Origin: Olsenella_K sp050953285
GTDB lineage: Bacteria > Actinomycetota > Coriobacteriia > Coriobacteriales > Atopobiaceae
Reading direction: 5' to 3'
NCBI GenBank assembly: GCA_050953285.1
Contig: JBMNMK010000002.1
Location: 310,001 to 374,000, forward strand
Length of the DNA: 64,000 bases
The notes under the pieces are model-generated. The model ran no database searches and was not told the DNA's origin. It was given only the letters and a program-made list of their open reading frames with translations. Position 1 is the first letter of the stretch; each line of letters begins with the position of its first letter. The translations under genes and the position numbers were made by a program. This document shows, piece after piece, positions 1 through 7,024 of the stretch.

Positions 1-239
1 GGCTGCATGGCCACCCACGTCGCCACCAGCGCCACAAGTGACATAAAAATGGCAAGTATAAGTTCTTCTCGCCTGAATGAGGCAATAGTGCGCATGACCT
101 CAGGATCGGTTTGTGCTTGTTGGGGAAGCGTCACGCCGATGGCAATGTTTTTCTTGAACGATCCCTCGTTTCGCATGCGAACATACATCAGTATGCATAT
201 CCAGCAGCAGCTGAGCCATAAAAGTGATGTCGTGCTCAT
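1..239 (-). CDS. DUF1648-like integral membrane protein (N-terminal part, cut by window edge)
   Basis: Translating the minus strand from the ATG at 239 gives an open frame to the window edge: a hydrophobic segment (residues about 5-20), then GVTLPQQAQTDPEVMRTIAS and a second hydrophobic segment. The phrase of the type GVxLPxxAxxDPEV followed by a basic turn is typical of DUF1648/YtrA-associated membrane proteins; that assignment is from memory of the family. The start overlaps the stop of the GntR gene in an ATGA, so the two genes are translationally coupled and probably form a regulator-plus-membrane-protein operon. The C-terminus lies outside the window. Confidence 0.7.
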   Translation of the reverse strand, partial: MSTTSLLWLSCCWICILMYVRMRNEGSFKKNIAIGVTLPQQAQTDPEVMRTIASFRREELILAIFMSLVALVATWVAMQ

Positions 240-622
240 GACTGGCTCCTTTTTGACGTGTGGCTTGCCAGCAGTTTTGTGCAGAGCGTCAGGATCTCTT
301 GTTCAGACATCCCCTGGGCGATAAGTTCCATGAGACTCAAGCGCAGTGCTTGCACCGTTTTTATGTCGGGGGCAGACTCCTGTGAGGAAAGGTGCACGAA
401 GGTGCCCTGGCGCCTGTTGACTGCTACGTAGCCCTCCTGTTTGAGCAGTTGGTAGGCCTTATTGACCGTCGTTGCGTTGATGCCGCATTCGGACGAGAGC
501 GTGCGTACAGAAGGCAGCGGGTCTCCCTGTTTGAGCTCTCCTTTGGCAATGCCTTCCACAATTTGGTCTCTAATTTGCTGGTAAATGGGGGTGTCGGACA
601 AGAAATCAAGCGAGATGAGCAT
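236..622 (-). CDS. GntR-family transcriptional regulator, YtrA subfamily
   Basis: A 128-residue protein with an N-terminal winged helix-turn-helix (PIYQQIRDQIVEGIAKGEL, then LPSVRTLSSECGINATTVNKAY) and a short C-terminal helical part (residues about 85-125) instead of a large ligand domain. This length and layout are characteristic of the YtrA subfamily, which usually represses its own operon with ABC or membrane proteins. It is translationally coupled (ATGA) to the downstream membrane protein. A GTATTA-N7-TAATAC palindrome overlaps the -10 of its promoter, so autorepression is likely. The inducer cannot be read from the sequence. Confidence 0.88.
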   Translation of the reverse strand: MLISLDFLSDTPIYQQIRDQIVEGIAKGELKQGDPLPSVRTLSSECGINATTVNKAYQLLKQEGYVAVNRRQGTFVHLSSQESAPDIKTVQALRLSLMELIAQGMSEQEILTLCTKLLASHTSKRSQS

Positions 623-657
623 AGGCGCCTCCTTTCTGCTTCGTCGCTGTTTATGCT

Positions 658-687
658 GTATTATATCAAGTAATACAATACATACAA
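658..687 (-). promoter_or_regulatory. Promoter of the GntR operon with overlapping palindromic operator
   Basis: On the minus strand TTGTAT (687-682) and TATAAT (665-660) are separated by 16 bp. A perfect 6-bp-arm palindrome GTATTA-N7-TAATAC (658-676) covers the -10. This matches the type of site used by YtrA-like GntR regulators; binding by the adjacent gene product is inferred. Confidence 0.6.
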
Positions 688-818
688 GACAACGTGGCGA
701 TAAGGGCTAAACTGGTGTTATGTGGGGTGCGGGGTCGTGCGCACGGTCGTGCCGCCGCACGGTCGCGCCGCCGCGCAGGATCGCGCCGACGGTAACAACG
801 CCAGAGGGGAGCTGCGAG

Positions 819-1415
819 ATGTCTGTTGAGAGCTTGGATACGCTTATTGTGTATTGCCACCCGTGGGAGATGAGCTACACGCATGAGGTTTTGTGTGCCT
901 GTGAGCGCTCACTTTCTGCAGCTAGACGCAGCTATGAAGTGATAGATCTCTACGCCGATGGATTCATGCCGGCAATGACGGTTGATGAGCTTTCTGTCTA
1001 CAACCAAGGCGTGACAGAAGATGCGCTGGTCAAGCGCTATCAGGAGCTGCTTTTGGCCTGCAAACATCTCATCTTGGTATTTCCCGTTTGGTGGAACGAC
1101 GTGCCGGCCATGCTGCGTGGCTGGCTTGATCGCACCATGCTACCTGGGTTTGCGTGGGAGGCAACCGGCAAAGGTATTGTGGGCAAGCTCAGCAATATTG
1201 AGTCCGTGGATGCCTTCACCACCTCATCTAACCCCACGTCCTACATGCAAGAGCGCTTAGGCGACGGCATTCAGCACACGCTCTTAGATGCCACGTTTTG
1301 GCAGCTCGGGTGTGGCAAAGGCAGATGGCACAACCTGGGCGGCATCGATATCACGACAGAGGATGAGCGTGCCCAGTGGCTCTTGTCCGTTGAAGATGAA
1401 GTGGCACACATATAG
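819..1415 (+). CDS. NAD(P)H:quinone oxidoreductase-like flavodoxin-fold protein
   Basis: A 198-residue protein beginning MSVESLDTLIVYCHPW with the flavodoxin-like first strand. It contains the phrase LILVFPVWWNDVPAMLRGWLDR (about residues 75-96), diagnostic of the NQO/KefF/MdaB-type FMN oxidoreductases, which transfer two electrons from NAD(P)H to quinones in the cytoplasm. The start at 819 is chosen over the longer in-frame ORF because GGGGA lies 8 bp upstream and the family homology begins there. It stands alone, 89 bp before hisS. The physiological substrate is unknown. Confidence 0.85.
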   Translation: MSVESLDTLIVYCHPWEMSYTHEVLCACERSLSAARRSYEVIDLYADGFMPAMTVDELSVYNQGVTEDALVKRYQELLLACKHLILVFPVWWNDVPAMLRGWLDRTMLPGFAWEATGKGIVGKLSNIESVDAFTTSSNPTSYMQERLGDGIQHTLLDATFWQLGCGKGRWHNLGGIDITTEDERAQWLLSVEDEVAHI

Positions 1416-1504
1416 TGCGCATACGCGCGCTCAGGCACTATACTGGTGAACTTGAGCAAACATGAGGCGCGTGTGCGTCTTCGCTATAGCTGAAAGGTGG
1501 ACGT

Positions 1505-2815
1505 ATGGCCCAGCGAGTACAGGGAACTGAGGATCTCTTTGGCGGATACATGCGCGCTTGGGAGCGCATGTGCGAGGTATCAAAAGAGCTCTTTGGTGCC
1601 TATGGGTTTGATCGCATAGAGACGCCTGCAATTGAGCAGGTCGCAACATTTGTCCACGGCATCGGCGAGTCGACCGATGTGGTGCGCAAAGAGATGTTCC
1701 GCGTGTTTTCAGGCGCTCTTATCGAGAACCTGCTGAAAGAGGGCAGCGAGGGCAATCTCAAAGCCAAGCAGCGTCTGGCCCTGCGTCCTGAAGGCACGGC
1801 AGGTGTTGTTCGCGCGGCGGTCGAGCATAACTTCGTGCCGCAAGGCGCTGCCCCGGTCAAAGTGTGGTACGGAGAGCCCATGTTTCGCGGCGAGCGCCCG
1901 CAAAAAGGCCGCCTGCGCCAGTTCCACCAGGTAGGCGTCGAGTGGCTGGGCGCGCCTGACCCTGCGGCAGATGCCGAGGTCATCATCATGCTGATGGAGT
2001 TCTACCACCGCATGGGCTTTGATCCTCGTACCCTGGAGCTGCGCATCAACTCCATGGGAGATGCGTCTTGTAGACCACAATATCGCGAGAAGGTCCGCCA
2101 GTTCATACTCGATCACAAAGATGAGATGTGCGAGGACTGCCTTGAGCGCGCAGACATCAATCCGCTCCGCTCGTTTGACTGCAAGAACGAGCACTGCCGT
2201 GAGGTGATGAAAGACGCCCCCCTGGTGGTGGATAACCTCTGCGATGAGTGCCGCGAGCACTATCAAAAAGTGAAGCAATATCTGGATGAGGCGGGCATTT
2301 CCTACCTTGAGGATCCCACGCTCGTCCGCGGTCTTGACTACTATACGCGCACGGTCTTTGAGGTTGAGGTCAAGGGCTCTGGCGTAGGAGCCATTGGCGG
2401 CGGCGGTCGCTACGACGGCCTGATGGAGCTCGAGGGCGGCAAACCTACGCCTGGTCTGGGCTTTGCTGTCGGCTTTGAGCGCATGGCGCTGGCGCTTGAG
2501 CAGCAGGGTGTCTCCATGGCAAGCGACACTCCCCGCTGTGTCTATATTGCCTGCACGCCCGACGAGCGCGCGCAGGTGTTTACCTACACGCTGGCGTTGC
2601 GCCGCGCGGGCATCCGCACGGAGGCAGACTACCAGCACCGCTCGCTCAAGAGCCAGTTCAAGCAGGCAGATAAGGCAGGTGCGGTGCTCTGCGTCGTGCT
2701 GGGCACCGACGAGATTGCTCAAGGCAAGGCCACCATCCGCAATATGCAGACCCACGAGCAGGTCCAAGTTCAGCTGGATGCGCTGGTAGAAGAGATAAAG
2801 GCGCGCCTGCACTAG
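1505..2815 (+). CDS. hisS: Histidyl-tRNA synthetase
   Basis: 436 residues, the normal length for bacterial HisRS, which charges tRNA-His with histidine using ATP. Visible class II and HisRS landmarks are LRPEGTAGVVRA (motif 2, residues about 97-108), GLDYYTRTVFE (histidine motif, residues about 277-287), GGGGRYDGL, and the C-terminal anticodon-binding domain from about residue 345. The start ATG follows GAAAGGTGG. Unlike many Gram-positive tRNA synthetase genes, I see no T-box leader in the 89 bp upstream. The next gene begins 63 bp after the stop. Confidence 0.97.
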   Translation: MAQRVQGTEDLFGGYMRAWERMCEVSKELFGAYGFDRIETPAIEQVATFVHGIGESTDVVRKEMFRVFSGALIENLLKEGSEGNLKAKQRLALRPEGTAGVVRAAVEHNFVPQGAAPVKVWYGEPMFRGERPQKGRLRQFHQVGVEWLGAPDPAADAEVIIMLMEFYHRMGFDPRTLELRINSMGDASCRPQYREKVRQFILDHKDEMCEDCLERADINPLRSFDCKNEHCREVMKDAPLVVDNLCDECREHYQKVKQYLDEAGISYLEDPTLVRGLDYYTRTVFEVEVKGSGVGAIGGGGRYDGLMELEGGKPTPGLGFAVGFERMALALEQQGVSMASDTPRCVYIACTPDERAQVFTYTLALRRAGIRTEADYQHRSLKSQFKQADKAGAVLCVVLGTDEIAQGKATIRNMQTHEQVQVQLDALVEEIKARLH

Positions 2816-2878
2816 CACGCACCGCGTGCGGGCACGTTGGTAAAGCTGGTGGCTAACACCACGGGGGAGGGGCAGTAC

Positions 2879-3262
2879 ATGTCAAGCTTCTGGATCTACA
2901 TGCTGGTTGTTGTGGCATTGATCCCCGTATCAATGCTGCTCATCTCCCGCTGGTTCAAAAAAGGCGGCCCCCAAGAAATCAACGGCATCAGCGGCTACCG
3001 AACCAAGCGCTCGATGCAAAACATCGACACCTGGCGATTTGCGCACACCTACTGCGGAGCTCTCCTGGAGCGAGTCTCTGTCGTGGCACTGCCCGTTTCT
3101 GTTGTGGTCATGGTGGCAGTGCGTACTGCAGGCGAGAATTTCTTTGCGCTGGTAGCCATGGTGCTCACCGCCGCGCAGCTCGTTTCCTTGTTTGTGTGCG
3201 TTGCGCTGACAGAGCGCGCTCTCAAGCAGCGCTTCAGCCAGGCAGGCAAGCCCCGCGCGTAG
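2879..3262 (+). CDS. SdpI/YhfL-like small membrane protein
   Basis: 127 residues with about three transmembrane segments (residues 5-20, 62-82, 90-110). The first loop carries INGISGYRTKRSMQNIDTW, close to the xGYRTxxSMxNxxxWxxA phrase of the SdpI family (the Bacillus SdpI immunity protein is the best-known member). The start is set by a very strong GGGGGAGGGG ribosome binding site; an upstream in-frame start at 2837 has none. It lies 63 bp after hisS and may be cotranscribed. No toxin-like neighbour is present, so an immunity role is not supported by context. Confidence 0.7.
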   Translation: MSSFWIYMLVVVALIPVSMLLISRWFKKGGPQEINGISGYRTKRSMQNIDTWRFAHTYCGALLERVSVVALPVSVVVMVAVRTAGENFFALVAMVLTAAQLVSLFVCVALTERALKQRFSQAGKPRA

Positions 3263-3277
3263 CCACGGGTTGCCTCA

Positions 3278-3313
3278 ACCGCCGCGACCGCTGCGACCGC
3301 CGCGACCGCTGCG
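3278..3313. repeat. Two perfect tandem copies of an 18-bp GC-rich unit
   Basis: Units at 3278-3295 and 3296-3313 are identical (each starts ACCGCCGCGACC). They lie in the convergent intergenic space between the SdpI-like gene and the NhaC antiporter gene. A CGGGTTGC octamer flanks the array on both sides. No coding role seen. Confidence 0.8.
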
Positions 3314-3338
3314 GGTTGCATTGTTTGCTCGCATACTT

Positions 3339-3406
3339 CTCCATGAACCGTCGTTTTGCTCCAAGTTTGCCCAGTTGAGCTTTTCGGAAATCGACGGTTC
3401 ATGGAG
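3339..3406. repeat. Long inverted repeat (15-bp perfect arms) between convergent genes
   Basis: The arms CTCCATGAACCGTCG (3339-3353) and CGACGGTTCATGGAG (3392-3406) are perfect complements separated by 38 bp. The loop contains a second, imperfect pairing (GCTC...GAGC). It sits between a plus-strand and a minus-strand gene, where a bidirectional terminator would be expected. TTTT follows only on the plus side. It could alternatively be a short palindromic dispersed repeat, but no second copy occurs in the window. Confidence 0.65.
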
Positions 3407-3468
3407 TTTTGTGTAAATGAGGGGTTTCCAGTGATGCAGGCGCCGCAAGCGCTGCAGCAAATGCGCAG

Positions 3469-4863
3469 CTACAAGCGTTGTACTGCCATCCTGAGCGTGC
3501 TGAGCGCACCGGCAACGCGCGTGCCGCGCACACCACGCATGCCGCGCACACCACGGGCACTGCCCAACGCACGCTTCATCCATGAACGCGCCAGCGTGCA
3601 GAGCGGCAGCAGATACAAGAAGCAGGCAGCTAGGATGCTCGCGGTAGGTGCCTGGATGAAGGAGAGCGTGGCGGTGGCGGCAATGGACCAGGGCATCAAA
3701 GCCGCGCAGGTCACCACGGTGTCTTCCAGGGCGAGCGCATAGGAGTTGTTATTCTCGCCCAAATCGTGGCAGAGCTGATCGGTCAGCATGATGGCCAGTG
3801 TCTGGTTGCACGCTATGCAAGACGTGGCAAGGCTCGTCGCAAAGATGCTGGTAAACGCTGTTGTCTTGCAGCTGAGCGCACGTACGTGCTCGCGCATGCC
3901 CAACAGCAGACCCGTGCCCTCAAAGAGGCCCGCAAAGGTGGCGGACAGGGCAATGACCAGCTCGATATTCACCATGGAAAGAAGTCCGCCGCCATCGACC
4001 AGGGCAGCCACGCGCGTGTCGGGCGCGGCGTAGCCCAGAAGCGCAATCTGGGGAAGCGCAGATGCGGGTATGTGCTGCTGGGTGATGCAGAGCAGCGCCG
4101 CCGCCGCGCAGCCAAGGAGCATGGTGATCTTGACATCCACTTTGCGAAGCGTGCATGTCACCACCACGGCAGCCGGGATAAGGCACAGCGCGCCTGTGTA
4201 AAATGCCTGCGCCAGCACATCGGCACTTGAAGCGGAGGCCATCTGCTGGGGCGCAAAGGCATGGCCCAGCGCAGCATAGATGACGCAGCTCAAAATAAAA
4301 GGCACCAGGCCACTTTTGAGCATGGCGTGAACGTTGTCAAAGATATTGGTGTGCGTGAGCGTCGCCACGAGCGCAGCGCTCGACGACATGGGGGAGTTTC
4401 TGTCGCCAAAGTAGGAGCCCGCCAAAACGGCGCCGCCCACCAGCAGCGTGTTTGCTCCCATGGCATGGGCCAAGCTCATGCAGACAATGCCTGCCGTCGC
4501 GGCTGTTCCAAATGCGGTGCCCATGAGCATACTCATGAGGCAGCAGAGCAGAAATGAGAAAACCACGAGAGCGCGCGGTGTCATGAGCTTGCTTCCCCAC
4601 AAGACGATGGTGGGGATGGTGCCAGAAGCGCGCCAGAGCGCGGCCATAATGCCCACAATGGCCAAAAGCGCAAGCACGCCCGTAACCGTCTTGATGCCCG
4701 CAAGAGAAAAACGCAGCAGCTCGCGCAGCTTAAAGCCACGCCTCAGACCGTATCCCATAAAGAGAAAAAAACCTCCCATGAGCGTCACAGGAAGTGGAAG
4801 ATGAAGTCCTGTCCCCAGCGCGAGCATCGCTGCAAAGGTGGCAAGTATCAATGTTTCAAGCAC
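3469..4863 (-). CDS. nhaC: Na+/H+ antiporter, NhaC family
   Basis: 464 residues with about 11 predicted membrane segments. The motifs GTAFGTAATAGIVCM and GSYFGDRNSPMSSSAAL (about residues 115-165) and a later CNQTLAIMLTDQLC segment are those of the NhaC group, which exchanges Na+ for H+ or organic substrates. The C-terminus ends in a basic GVRGMRGVRGTRVAG tail encoded by short near-repeats around 3520-3560, unlike the rest of the protein. The gene is divergent from a LysR regulator across a 148-bp region with a palindrome, so that regulator probably controls it. The transported ion or substrate is not certain. Confidence 0.85.
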   Translation of the reverse strand: MLETLILATFAAMLALGTGLHLPLPVTLMGGFFLFMGYGLRRGFKLRELLRFSLAGIKTVTGVLALLAIVGIMAALWRASGTIPTIVLWGSKLMTPRALVVFSFLLCCLMSMLMGTAFGTAATAGIVCMSLAHAMGANTLLVGGAVLAGSYFGDRNSPMSSSAALVATLTHTNIFDNVHAMLKSGLVPFILSCVIYAALGHAFAPQQMASASSADVLAQAFYTGALCLIPAAVVVTCTLRKVDVKITMLLGCAAAALLCITQQHIPASALPQIALLGYAAPDTRVAALVDGGGLLSMVNIELVIALSATFAGLFEGTGLLLGMREHVRALSCKTTAFTSIFATSLATSCIACNQTLAIMLTDQLCHDLGENNNSYALALEDTVVTCAALMPWSIAATATLSFIQAPTASILAACFLYLLPLCTLARSWMKRALGSARGVRGMRGVRGTRVAGALSTLRMAVQRL

Positions 4864-4921
4864 TTCATCCTCCTTAGAGTTTATTTCTCATGTGTTACGG
4901 TACGCGCTCAAAACTGTTCAG

Positions 4922-4940
4922 TCCAACTGTTATAGTTGGA
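4922..4940. promoter_or_regulatory. Palindromic LysR-type operator in the nhaC-lysR divergent region
   Basis: TCCAACT-GTTAT-AGTTGGA is a perfect palindrome with 7-bp arms, about 60 bp from the nhaC start and 72 bp from the lysR start. It fits the T-N11-A style of LysR-type binding sites. Binding by the adjacent regulator is inferred. Confidence 0.55.
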
Positions 4941-5011
4941 TCAAGTTACAAGAAACTTTTGTTGCAAGGATGGGTTACAAATGCACTTTGTAGCCGCGGA
5001 GAGGTGAGCGT

Positions 5012-5968
5012 GTGAATTTCCAAACGATGGACTACTTTATTGCGCTTGCAGAGGAGCGCAGCTTCACGCGGGCGGCCGAACGGCTCAACGTCACCCAGCA
5101 GACGCTGTCCGCACACATTGCGGCGGTGGAAAAAGACCTGGGCGTTCACCTGGTGGTCAGGCGCGTGCCGCTGGATCTCACCTACGCCGGTGAGCAGTTC
5201 TTGACCTACGCGCGCCGCTTCAAGGCCGAGCACGACACCATGCTGCGTGAGTTCAAAGACATTACCGACGACGAGCGCGGCCTTCTGCGTGTCGGCGTCA
5301 CGTCCACGCGCGGCCACATCATCATGCCGCACGCTATCGCCGCGTTCCAAAAGGTGCACCCGGGCATCGAGATTGACCTTAACGAAGGCGAAAACCAGGA
5401 GTTGGTGAGCCTTCTTTCAGATGGGCGCATAGACGTGATGGTAGGAACCGTTCTTTTGGATATTCCTCGCCTGATTGTGCAGGAGCTCTACCAAGAAGAG
5501 GTGGTTCTGGTCGTCTCAAAAAAGCTCCTTGAGCAGCGTCTGGGCGATAAGATCGAGCAGCAGATAGAGCATGTGGAGCGCACGGGCGATCTCTCGCCTC
5601 TGGCACAGTTGCCCTATTTAGTGCTGGGACGCAGAGATATCCCGGGCACCATTGCCATGAGGACCTTCCAAAAGGCGGGCTTCACACCCAAGATTGCTGT
5701 CCGCAGCAAAAACGCCGAAACGCTTCTTGCCTTGGCCTCGCGCGGATCTGGCGCGTGTTTCTCGCCCATGGAGCTGGTGGAGACCACCTTTTCGCGGGAA
5801 AAGAAGCGCGAGATGCGCTTTGTGCATCTGGGAACGGACGCGCGCTATCCCATCCACGTGGCGTGGCGCAGCGCCGCGCATCCGTGGTCCATGGTGGGCG
5901 AGTTTTGCTCCACGCTCAGAGAGACCGTGGGCTCGGGGCAGCGCCAGAGCGTGAGGGGAGACGCGTGA
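5012..5968 (+). CDS. LysR-family transcriptional regulator
   Basis: 318 residues. The N-terminal winged helix (FIALAEERSFTRAAERLNVTQQTLSAHIAAVEKDLGVHL, residues about 9-48) is the classic LysR helix-turn-helix, followed by a periplasmic-binding-protein-like effector domain from about residue 90. The start is GTG at 5012 with GGAGAGGTGAG upstream. It is divergent from nhaC and overlaps the next gene (stop TGA shared in GTGA), so the pseudouridine synthase is translationally coupled to it. The effector is unknown. Confidence 0.93.
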   Translation: MNFQTMDYFIALAEERSFTRAAERLNVTQQTLSAHIAAVEKDLGVHLVVRRVPLDLTYAGEQFLTYARRFKAEHDTMLREFKDITDDERGLLRVGVTSTRGHIIMPHAIAAFQKVHPGIEIDLNEGENQELVSLLSDGRIDVMVGTVLLDIPRLIVQELYQEEVVLVVSKKLLEQRLGDKIEQQIEHVERTGDLSPLAQLPYLVLGRRDIPGTIAMRTFQKAGFTPKIAVRSKNAETLLALASRGSGACFSPMELVETTFSREKKREMRFVHLGTDARYPIHVAWRSAAHPWSMVGEFCSTLRETVGSGQRQSVRGDA

Positions 5969-6966
5969 GTGATTTAGGACTGTCAACCGGCGCGCACTCA
6001 GCAGACGCAGACACTTCGGCCGCGCGTTTTGCAGGCGCCAGCGCGGGCTGGGCGCGTTTCTCCGTTGGGCGAGAAGTGCGTGCGCTTGATCTTATCCGCC
6101 ACCTGTTGGGTTCAAAGCCTGCAGCTACGCGGGTGTTTGCAGAGCATCGGGCGTATGCGGTAAGTACGGGCGCCGAGCGCATGCTGCAGCAACAAACCTT
6201 ACTGCACAGAGATGACATGGTTGAGATTCGCTGGCCCCAGCGTGACGTTGCTGCGCAGCGCCCCGCCACCGCCGCCGCTACGCAGCGCGCGGCCGCACCA
6301 CGCGCCCTTGAGGTGTACTGGGAAGACCCGTTTGCGCTTGCGGTTGAGAAGTGTGCAGGAGAGCTGGTGCACTCTGATGGTAGCGACAAGCCTGCGCTTA
6401 TATCCCGTGTTTTTGATTACGTTTCTGCAGCTGGCGGTATGTATGCGCAGCCGGTGCAGCGGCTTGATGAAGATACCACAGGTATCGTGCTCGTCTCAAA
6501 AGCACCTGACTTTCAGCCGCTCTTTGATGAGCTGGTGGCAGGCCATGATCTCTGCAAGATCTACCTGGCCGTGGTGGAGGGAAGCATTTCTGCAAGCGCC
6601 TTCACCATAGATGCCCCGATTGCGCGCGACAGGCATGACGCGCGCAAGATGCGCGTGGGAAAGACGGGAAAGCCCAGCCAAACCAAGGTGGCAGTGCTCG
6701 CACAAAGCAGGGGTAGGAGCCTTGTAGCCTGCCGACTCATGACGGGAAGACGCCACCAGATACGAGTGCATTTAGCACACATCCACCATCCCATCGTGGG
6801 CGACGCGCTCTACGGTGCGCCCGGATGCCCCCTCATGCTGCATGCATACCGGGAGCACTTCTGTCATCCTGTAACGGGAGAGCCTGTTGAGATTCAAACG
6901 ACATGGCCTTCTCGCTTTAGCACGTTTTTCTCGCCCGTTTTGTTTGGAGAGGACGTATTCTCTTAA
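5965..6966 (+). CDS. RluA-family RNA pseudouridine synthase
   Basis: 333 residues from a GTG at 5965 that overlaps the LysR stop; AGGGGAG at 5953-5959 supports it. RLDEDTTGIVLVSK (about residues 165-178) is the RluA-family catalytic motif with its aspartate. GRRHQIRVHLAHIHHPIVGD (about 260-279) is the second conserved block. The N-terminal ~120 residues are Ala-rich and divergent, replacing a canonical S4 domain. It isomerises uridine in rRNA or tRNA; the exact target cannot be told. Two copies of the dispersed TTCTCGCCC element lie inside this gene (6067 and 6928). Confidence 0.85.
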   Translation: MSDLGLSTGAHSADADTSAARFAGASAGWARFSVGREVRALDLIRHLLGSKPAATRVFAEHRAYAVSTGAERMLQQQTLLHRDDMVEIRWPQRDVAAQRPATAAATQRAAAPRALEVYWEDPFALAVEKCAGELVHSDGSDKPALISRVFDYVSAAGGMYAQPVQRLDEDTTGIVLVSKAPDFQPLFDELVAGHDLCKIYLAVVEGSISASAFTIDAPIARDRHDARKMRVGKTGKPSQTKVAVLAQSRGRSLVACRLMTGRRHQIRVHLAHIHHPIVGDALYGAPGCPLMLHAYREHFCHPVTGEPVEIQTTWPSRFSTFFSPVLFGEDVFS

Positions 6967-7024
6967 GTGTGTTCTCTGGCAGGGATGGTTTAGGGGCTGT
7001 CCTTTGAGAGGAGAGGGATCGTAC

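Noticed and set aside
1416..1504. T-box leader in front of hisS
   Set aside because: The region is too short, and neither the conserved T-box sequence nor a terminator is visible; the same holds for aspS.
1709..2818. 369-codon open frame on the minus strand opposite hisS
   Set aside because: hisS is unmistakable; the long antisense frame reflects GC-rich codon usage and has no recognisable domain.
3278..3313. CRISPR-like array
   Set aside because: Only two adjacent 18-bp units without spacers; no cas genes in the window.
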